47,877 bases of DNA from Bacteroidales bacterium UBA3143. GTDB lineage: Bacteria; Bacteroidota; Bacteroidia; Bacteroidales; Dysgonomonadaceae. A model generated the notes under the pieces. That model saw only the letters and a program-made list of their open reading frames with translations, did no database searches and was not told where the DNA came from. Every line of letters begins with the position of its first letter. Within the stretch, counting starts at the first letter, position 1. The DNA lies in the NCBI GenBank assembly GCA_002364735.1, contig DEZB01000039.1, positions 1 to 47,877 of the forward strand, in the 5' to 3' direction. The translations under genes and the position numbers were made by a program. Below, piece after piece: positions 42,117 to 47,877 of this stretch.

Positions 42117-42812
42117 GGAATAATTGACAATTGACAGGTGACAATGTGGAAGTGAGGTTTGAGGTGAAAATTTGGTGTGAGTTTTGGGGTGTGGGGTATG
42201 AGGTAAGGGAAATGCGGTATGAGTTGTGAGTTGTGGGGTTCATAGTAATTTAAGCATTCTGAAAATGTTGAAAATTGCACTATTAATCCTGTTAATCCAT
42301 TAATCCTGTAAATCCTGATTCAGATTATTGGGGGGGTGTGGTATTAGTTTTGTGAGAGTATTCTATTCAATCATTCTGCAGCTTTCAATAGTTATCTTGT
42401 ATTTCTTTGTGAACTTCGCGCCTTCTTAGTGAACTTTGTGGTTAAAAAAAATCATCAAAATCATTTAATCATATTAATCAACGGTTCAGACAATTGTAAT
42501 CAATGGAAAATTGACCTTTCGGCTACGCTCAGGACATGAAGTTGACAATGAGGGTGATTCAATCATTCTGCAAATGCCTAATAGCCTGCACGATTAATCC
42601 TGTTAATTAATTAATCCTATAATTCCTAATTTACTACTTGCCCACCCCTCACTCCTTACTCCTTACTCCTTAATCCTTAATCCTTAATCCTTAATCCTTA
42701 CTCCTCACTCCTTACCACTCACTAATAACCGCTATTTTTTGACAATTGTGAGAAAAAGATGCATTATTTGAAAAATAAAGACATAATTATTTTGAAGTTA
42801 CAATATTATGCT
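42117..42812. other. Intergenic region with simple repeats
   Basis: No gene is visible in this stretch. It contains a GT/GA-rich section (42125-42240), two diverged copies of a CATTCTGMAAATG...ATTAATCCTGTTAAT segment about 305 bp apart (42257 and 42563), seven G near 42331 and a heptamer satellite (42652-42714). Confidence 0.65.
42652..42714. repeat. Heptanucleotide tandem repeat, nine copies
   Basis: Nine 7-bp units in a row: three CTCCTTA, four ATCCTTA, one CTCCTCA and one CTCCTTA. This is simple satellite DNA prone to slippage. Confidence 0.85.
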
Positions 42813-42820
42813 TATCTTTG
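42791..42820 (+). promoter_or_regulatory. Promoter of RRM protein gene
   Basis: TTTG at 42791-42794 and TATCTTTG at 42813-42820 are 18 bp apart, matching the Bacteroidota promoter pattern. The transcript would have a leader of about 115 nt before ATG 42942, long enough for post-transcriptional control as in cold-shock genes. Confidence 0.65.
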
Positions 42821-42941
42821 TGGCGCATAAGTTTTACCCAGCAAGAGGTATTTAGTCTTTACTTCAGTGTTTAGTTCTTTTTCTCCTTTCTGATGCAAAT
42901 TAATGCACAAATTCAATTTTTACTTATTTAATTATTATTAC

Positions 42942-43250
42942 ATGAACATTTTTGTAGCAGGCTTAAGTTATCAGATTAACGATGCCGATTTAAAAGAACT
43001 TTTTGAAGAATACGGAACTATTTCTTCTGCGAAAATCATTACAGACAGAGATACCGGTCGTTCAAAAGGATTCGGTTTTGTTGAAATGGATAACGAAGCA
43101 GAAGCTCAACGTGCAATTGAAGAACTAAACGACGCAGAATATGACGGTCGTACTCTTGCAGTATCAGTAGCTCGTCCACGCACAGAACGTCCACAAGGTG
43201 GCGGTGGCTATAACAGAGGCGGTGGCAATCGCTCAGGAGGCAGATACTAA
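42942..43250 (+). CDS. RRM-type RNA-binding protein
   Basis: The 102-residue protein is one RNA-recognition motif plus a Gly-rich tail. RNP2 is IFVAGL (3-8) and RNP1 is KGFGFVEM (about 45-52), with both aromatic residues of RNP1 intact. The tail (GGGGYNRGGGNRSGGRY) is Gly/Arg-rich, as in the small RRM proteins common in Bacteroidota, which bind RNA as chaperones or global regulators. ATG 42942 is chosen because the frame upstream (from 42903) reads a hydrophobic, Tyr/Asn-rich leader that no RRM protein has. A strong terminator follows. Confidence 0.93.
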   Translation: MNIFVAGLSYQINDADLKELFEEYGTISSAKIITDRDTGRSKGFGFVEMDNEAEAQRAIEELNDAEYDGRTLAVSVARPRTERPQGGGGYNRGGGNRSGGRY

Positions 43251-43275
43251 GTATCAGTCATCAAAAAAGAAATTG

Positions 43276-43310
43276 AAAAAAGCTGTATCATTGTGATACA
43301 GCTTTTTTTT
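43276..43310 (+). terminator. Rho-independent terminator of RRM gene
   Basis: A perfect 15-bp stem (AAAAAAGCTGTATCA with its complement) has a 3-bp loop and a T-tract. Confidence 0.9.
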
Positions 43311-43752
43311 GTACCATATGGAATAATGTAAAGTATAAAGATTTGAATTGAAGGAGGAAATTATTTAAGAGCCAATATGCTCTAAGAAAAAACAAATGAG
43401 AATAAGCTTCTCAATCTTAGTAACATTGCAATAAAACCTAAGCTCTAACCTTATTACCTTATTTTTGAAATGGAAGAATGACACTTCGCTTATTAACCAG
43501 CTTTGTGTGAAATATTATATTTCGTACTTCAGACAGTTTAATCCGATGTTAAATCAGAACAGAACATATAATCAATAAAAATAAGGATATCAATTAGATT
43601 CACTGAAAACCATGACTTTCGTGAGAATATCAATGTGTGTGAAGAACTCAATTTTCTCTAACTATATTAAAAGAATCTTTTTCCGTGCAACGTTTTGCTA
43701 CAATCTTCATCTATCAGACTAAGAACAATTTATTAATTTATAAAAAACTATT
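43311..43752. other. Intergenic region with a dispersed repeat copy
   Basis: No gene is seen. The stretch holds a partial copy of the MITE-like repeat (43412-43471). Confidence 0.6.
43412..43471. repeat. Partial copy of MITE-like repeat from 11769-11828
   Basis: It shares TAACATTGCAATAAAACCT and ACCTTATTACCTTATTTTT with 11769-11828, in the same order with an equal-length variable spacer. The other half of the palindrome is not seen here. Confidence 0.7.
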
Positions 43753-44211
43753 ATGAAAAAGATTTTATTTGCATTGGCAATTATGCCTTTGTTAGTTATG
43801 GGATGCTCGAGCGATGATGATGACAACACACTCAAGGTTGATTTTGGTTACAACATTGAACTGCTTTATGGTGAATGGCGTGCTACAAGTGTAGAAATTA
43901 TGGAAGGTCTGGAGATTGATTTAACCGACCCTGAGATTGAAGAGAATGTTGAACCTACTTATATTACATTCAAAGAGAACAATGTATATACGAGCAAAGG
44001 TGTTCTTGGAGAAGGTTCTGGAACTTACATTACAAAAGACAAAACGATAACTACATCGTTAGGTGATGAAAAGGTTAGCTTTGAGATGACCAGTTTAGAC
44101 ACTAAAACCGCAACAATTGAATTGAACGCACAAGATGCTGACTTCGGAGTTGAAATTCCAGAAATGATTAAAACAGTGACAGTGACATTGACCAAGCAAA
44201 CAAAAGAATAA
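43753..44211 (+). CDS. Lipocalin-like lipoprotein
   Basis: The 152-residue product has a lipoprotein signal ending in LLVMGC (Cys18) followed by the acidic SSDDDD stretch typical of surface-exported Bacteroidota lipoproteins. The mature domain (YGEWRATSVEIMEG, YITFKENNVYTSKGVLGEGS, TKTATIELNAQD) matches the small lipocalin-like/DUF5004-type beta-barrel fold. No ligand can be inferred. It is monocistronic, with a hairpin terminator 60 bp downstream. Confidence 0.75.
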   Translation: MKKILFALAIMPLLVMGCSSDDDDNTLKVDFGYNIELLYGEWRATSVEIMEGLEIDLTDPEIEENVEPTYITFKENNVYTSKGVLGEGSGTYITKDKTITTSLGDEKVSFEMTSLDTKTATIELNAQDADFGVEIPEMIKTVTVTLTKQTKE

Positions 44212-44271
44212 TATTTGCATGAAATAGATAATGATGTTTTCTAAAATAGCATCAGATATCTTCTTATTAAG

Positions 44272-44307
44272 AAAAGCGAGGGAAATTATTTCTCTCGCTT
44301 TTTTTAT
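44272..44307 (+). terminator. Rho-independent terminator of lipoprotein gene
   Basis: AAAAGCGAGGGAAA pairs with TTTCTCTCGCTTTT with one mismatch and a 3-bp loop, and a T-tract follows. Confidence 0.85.
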
Positions 44308-44477
44308 TTCAATTTCAGTTTTGAGATAAATAGACATAGGCTATCGCAAATACCGTTTAATAATTGCTTAAATATAGGAAGACAAAATAAATTGCATGTA
44401 ACTCAAAACATTTTTCAAGTAGATGTGCTCTATTATTTAAGCTCGCTTAAAAATGCATATTTTAAAACTACACGACA

Positions 44478-45128
44478 ATGTCAATTTCGATTGAAAACTT
44501 TGTAAAAACAATCTACTTACAAGAACAACGCATGGGTGAAGACACGCGTCCTGGCACTTTGGCAAAACTATTGAATATAACAAATGCTGCAACTACAGAT
44601 ATGGCTCGCAGTCTTGCTCAAAAGCAATTGGTGAACTATGCCAAGTATCAAAAACTATCGCTCACACCCGATGGGAAAAAACTTGCATTAAACATATTGC
44701 GTAAACATAGATTGTGGGAGACTTTTTTGCACCAGACCCTGAGTCTATCTTTGCACGAAATACACTGTGAGGCGGAAAGATTGGAACATCTGACCTCTGA
44801 TTTTTTGGCAGATAAAATAGACAGCTATCTTAATTATCCTGCTGCCGATCCACACGGCGATCCCATTCCTTGTAGCGATGGGAACATAAAACTTGAAAGT
44901 GATACCATTATGCTTTCGAATGCAGAGATGAACAAAGATTACGTCATTGTTAGGTTGTTTAGTTCCGATCCTGATTTTTTTGATTTTTGCGTTGCAAACA
45001 ATATTGCACTTGGAAATACTGTGCAAGTAAAAACAAGTTTTGATGAGATGAAAATGAAGGAAATTGATATTAAAGGTAAAAGGCTGTTGCTCAACGAAGA
45101 GTTTACAAACATAATCTACGTGAAATAA
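44478..45128 (+). CDS. DtxR/MntR-family metal-dependent repressor
   Basis: The 216-residue regulator has an N-terminal winged helix (about residues 5-70, RPGTLAKLLNITNAATTDMA as the HTH), a dimerization domain (75-140) and a C-terminal FeoA/SH3-like domain (150-216). The metal site keeps His77 (RKHRLW) and the E-x-x-E-H triad Glu100, Glu103, His104. MntR also has Glu at the first position where iron-sensing DtxR has Cys, so manganese sensing is favoured. The Asp8 equivalent is Asn here, so metal affinity may differ. The TonB-dependent receptor gene follows after 20 bp, which suggests co-transcription and control of a metal uptake system. Confidence 0.9.
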   Translation: MSISIENFVKTIYLQEQRMGEDTRPGTLAKLLNITNAATTDMARSLAQKQLVNYAKYQKLSLTPDGKKLALNILRKHRLWETFLHQTLSLSLHEIHCEAERLEHLTSDFLADKIDSYLNYPAADPHGDPIPCSDGNIKLESDTIMLSNAEMNKDYVIVRLFSSDPDFFDFCVANNIALGNTVQVKTSFDEMKMKEIDIKGKRLLLNEEFTNIIYVK

Positions 45129-45148
45129 AATAATAACAAAAAATAGAA

Positions 45149-47539
45149 ATGATGCAAAGAATAGGATTATTACTTTTAGCACTTGTTGCTACATTAACAC
45201 TCAGTGTGTCGGCACAAAACACTGATGCCAATGTTTTTGGAGATGTGAAATCGGAGGGTGAACACATTCCGTTTGCCAATATACTCGTCAAGGGTACAAA
45301 TAGAGGCATATCAACTGACGAAACAGGACATTATATGTTGGTAAATCTACCGGCTGGGAAACATACGCTTGTAGCAAAATTCATTGGTTACAAAGATCAA
45401 GAAAAAGAGATAGTTGCAGTGCCTGGTGAAACCATTATGGTGAACTTTGAACTGAAAAGTGAATTGATGTCTCTGGATGAAATAGTAGTGACGGGAACTA
45501 AAACGTTTCAACGAAAAACGCAAGCTCCAGTTATAGTGAATGTGTTAGACAAAAACACGTTGAAAGCTGTTGATGCAACAAATATAGCCGAGGGCCTTAA
45601 TTTTCAACCTGGCTTGAGGGTAGAAACAGACTGTCAAACTTGCAATTACACGCAGCTGCGGATGAATGGACTGGGAGGTGGATATTCGCAAATATTAATG
45701 AATAGTCGTCCTTTATTTAGTCCTTTAATTGGGTTGTATGGTATGGAGCAAATACCTGCGAACATGGTTGAACGTATTGAAGTGGTGCGTGGAGGGGGTT
45801 CGGCATTGTATGGTTCAAGCGCAATTGGCGGAACTGTGAATGTGATAACTCAAATACCTTCGAGCAACTCATACGATATGAGCTATGCGCTACATAGCAT
45901 TAATGGTAGGGCCACTGATAATGTATTAAATGCAAATATAAGCATGGTGAACAAGAAAAGGAATGCTGGAGCAGTGCTTTATGTAAGTCATAGAGATAGA
46001 GAGCAGTATGACCACGAAGGATTGACACTACTGCCTGATGGAACTTACAAGAAAGAGCGCGATAACTATTCTGAATTGCCTCAATTGAGAAACAATTCGT
46101 TTGGTGGTAATCTTTTCTTTAAACCCTCCGATAATCAAAAATTAGAGTTGAACTTTACAAGCCTGTATGAATACCGTTACGGTGGGGAGATGATTGATAA
46201 GCTGGCACATTTGGCAAAACAATCGGAAGAGAGAATACATCATATACTTATGGGTGGATTGGACTATGAAATAGATTTCAACAATTATCTTTCGTCATTT
46301 AATGCTTACATTGCTGGACAACACACAGATCGTGATCACTACACCGGCATTTATCCAGAGAGAGATGAATATGAAACGGAAACTGAGTTTGATGATGCAT
46401 TAATAGAGCATTTGGCAAATCCTCCTTTTGGCAAAACCGACAATACAACACTACAAGGTGGTATTAACATGAATCATAGACTCAACAATTTCTTATCGGG
46501 AACCAATCAATTGACTGCAGGAATGGAGTATTCTTATGATGAAGTGGTGGATTCAATACCGCAATATGATTATGAAATTGATCAACAAACAAAAAACTTT
46601 GGAGTTTTTGTGCAAAGCGATTGGAAGATAAATCGTTCGTTTACGCTACTTACTGGAGTACGGGCAGATAAGCACAACTTGTTGGACAATGCAATTTTTA
46701 GTCCACGTGTTTCGTTACTCTATCGTTTGAAAGAATACACCCAATTTAGAGCAACTTGGGGAACTGGATTCCGTGCTCCGCAAGCATTTGATGCTGATTT
46801 GCATATTGCTTTTGCAGGAGGTGGTGTATCACGCATTACGCTCGATCCCGATTTAGAGGAAGAGCGTTCCAATAGCTTTAGTGGTTCAATAAACTTTGAT
46901 AAACCAACAGAGAGATATATTTTCGGTTTCACTTTAGAAGGTTTCTACACCCAACTGAAAGACGCTTTTTATCTACAACCAATGGGTTCGGATAGTAAAG
47001 GTGAATTGTTTGAAAAAAGAAATGGACCGACAGCCGTAGTAAAAGGCTTGACAGTGGAAGGAAGGGCTAACTACAATAAATTGGCACAACTTGAAGCAGG
47101 ATACACTGTGCAAAGCAGTAAATTTAATAAGGCTATTGCCCATTTTGATGAAATGCCCGAAGGAAAACGTGAGTTTATGCGTAGTCCCAATCAATATGGA
47201 TACGCTGTTTTTACGCTAACCCCTACTGAAAGAATTAGTGCTTCATTAAGTGGCACCTACACAGGATCAATGATCTTAGCAAAATTCTCACCCAATGAAG
47301 ATTGGGCTCCAAACGAATATAGAAATTCTCCTAAGTTTGGAGAAGTAAACTTGAAATTGGGATATACCATTCCTATGAAATCAGTTAACTCAGGAGTTGA
47401 AGTTTTTGGAGGCATCAAGAATATTACCAATTATTTTCAATCGGATGGTGACAACTTCAAGAACAGGGATAGCGACTATATGTATGGACCAGCGCAACCA
47501 AGAACTTTTTATGTTGGAATTAGGGTGAAGTCAATTTAA
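45149..47539 (+). CDS. TonB-dependent receptor, probable metal uptake
   Basis: The 796-residue outer-membrane receptor has a signal peptide (to about residue 22). A carboxypeptidase-regulatory-like domain covers residues ~27-110 (VFGDVKSEGEHIPFANILVK, TLVAKFIGYKDQEKEI). A plug follows (LDEIVVTGTKTFQRKTQAPV, then VERIEVVRGGGSALYGSSAI). A 22-strand barrel continues to the end. The CQTCNYTQLRMNGL stretch in the plug, with two Cys, is a feature of a Bacteroidota receptor branch often found beside metal regulators. Substrate uptake needs TonB-ExbBD energy. The gene starts 20 bp after the MntR-like gene, so it probably imports a Mn or Fe complex under its control; substrate is inferred. Confidence 0.92.
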   Translation: MMQRIGLLLLALVATLTLSVSAQNTDANVFGDVKSEGEHIPFANILVKGTNRGISTDETGHYMLVNLPAGKHTLVAKFIGYKDQEKEIVAVPGETIMVNFELKSELMSLDEIVVTGTKTFQRKTQAPVIVNVLDKNTLKAVDATNIAEGLNFQPGLRVETDCQTCNYTQLRMNGLGGGYSQILMNSRPLFSPLIGLYGMEQIPANMVERIEVVRGGGSALYGSSAIGGTVNVITQIPSSNSYDMSYALHSINGRATDNVLNANISMVNKKRNAGAVLYVSHRDREQYDHEGLTLLPDGTYKKERDNYSELPQLRNNSFGGNLFFKPSDNQKLELNFTSLYEYRYGGEMIDKLAHLAKQSEERIHHILMGGLDYEIDFNNYLSSFNAYIAGQHTDRDHYTGIYPERDEYETETEFDDALIEHLANPPFGKTDNTTLQGGINMNHRLNNFLSGTNQLTAGMEYSYDEVVDSIPQYDYEIDQQTKNFGVFVQSDWKINRSFTLLTGVRADKHNLLDNAIFSPRVSLLYRLKEYTQFRATWGTGFRAPQAFDADLHIAFAGGGVSRITLDPDLEEERSNSFSGSINFDKPTERYIFGFTLEGFYTQLKDAFYLQPMGSDSKGELFEKRNGPTAVVKGLTVEGRANYNKLAQLEAGYTVQSSKFNKAIAHFDEMPEGKREFMRSPNQYGYAVFTLTPTERISASLSGTYTGSMILAKFSPNEDWAPNEYRNSPKFGEVNLKLGYTIPMKSVNSGVEVFGGIKNITNYFQSDGDNFKNRDSDYMYGPAQPRTFYVGIRVKSI

Positions 47540-47877
47540 GCAGCTTTTGAGCTGTGTTCTATTATGAGTCGATAATTGCTAAACTATAAACTCCCATAAC
47601 ATATTAACAAACATATTAGAGAAAAGATCTATATTAGAACACCCTAAATAGGAAAGAAATTCCTACAAACAATAGATAGTAAAAAAGCTTAGAGCATTAT
47701 GTGTTCTAAGCTTTTTTTATCAGTTTAATTTCTTATAAAAGTATTCTTGTTGAAGTAACTCTTCACAATTTACAGCGGCAAAATTGGGATGCTTACAGAC
47801 ATTTAGGGTGACGCAGTGTCGAAGTCAGGAAATAGTTTATGAAAAACCTATATTGTTTTAACGCAAGAAAGCCCGAT
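47540..47877. other. Downstream region to window end
   Basis: No gene is seen in the last 338 bp. It holds the terminator at 47681-47718 and then AT-rich sequence that may be the 3' side of a gene lying outside the window. Confidence 0.55.
47681..47718 (+). terminator. Rho-independent terminator after TonB receptor
   Basis: AAAAAAGCTTAGA pairs with TCTAAGCTTTTTTT around an 11-bp loop, with a T-tract. It lies about 140 bp past the receptor stop. Confidence 0.8.

Noticed and set aside
44745..45182. 145-codon minus-strand frame over the MntR-like gene
   Set aside because: It is antisense to a well-supported regulator gene and has no recognisable domain or start context.

Overview
The window is Bacteroidota chromosome, most likely Bacteroidales or a close relative. 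Supporting evidence: TAnnTTTG promoters with an upstream TTTG in place of the E. coli -10/-35, lipoproteins with BACON, DUF5689 and lamin-tail modules, OMP beta-barrel and TonB-dependent receptor genes of Bacteroidota style, a DUF349 protein, an RRM protein with a Gly-rich tail, and a Bacteroides-type mobilizable element in a tRNA-Leu gene. The DNA is AT-rich throughout, most strongly inside the element.

Layout. 1-2150: small minus-strand secreted or lipoprotein genes of unknown function, separated by related dispersed repeats and one palindromic repeat. 2160-4982: a minus-strand operon of one lipoprotein and three outer-membrane beta-barrel proteins. 5229-5414: a hairpin-rich tandem repeat. 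5648-9222: hisS converging on an S9 oligopeptidase-B-like lipoprotein. 9495-11336: a BACON/DUF5689/lamin-tail lipoprotein. 12169-31145: a ~19 kb integrative mobilizable element (IME) in the 3' end of tRNA-Leu(CAA). 31445-47539: core genes, namely a mannose-1-phosphate guanylyltransferase, a DUF349 protein, a serpin, a CPA2 cation/proton antiporter, a DUF1080 protein, a DUF5009-type membrane acyltransferase, an RRM protein, a small lipoprotein, and an MntR-like regulator followed by a TonB-dependent receptor.

The element. An 8-bp direct repeat, GTACCCGG (13 bp with one mismatch), marks both ends. The left part carries a tyrosine integrase that apparently lacks its arm-binding domain, a membrane protein, an excisionase-like HTH protein, a D5/DUF5906-like helicase, an iteron cluster, a Toprim primase, a candidate oriT, a MobC-like ribbon-helix-helix protein, a relaxase and two accessory proteins. 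No conjugation (T4SS) genes are seen, so transfer would need a helper element.

The cargo (20030-30867) is the most interesting part. It is a compact seven-gene operon: a small protein with a possible MazF/PemK-like barrel, a sigma-70-like protein, a second and clearer MazF/PemK-like barrel protein, a 1162-aa AAA+/ORC-like ATPase, a 526-aa helical protein, a MoxR AAA+ ATPase, and a protein joining an HEVEH metallopeptidase-like domain to a C-terminal VWA domain. MoxR-VWA pairs are known as chaperone-like modules, including in conflict systems. I do not recognise this seven-gene combination as a named system. Its place as the only cargo of an IME suggests a defence or conflict role; that is inference.
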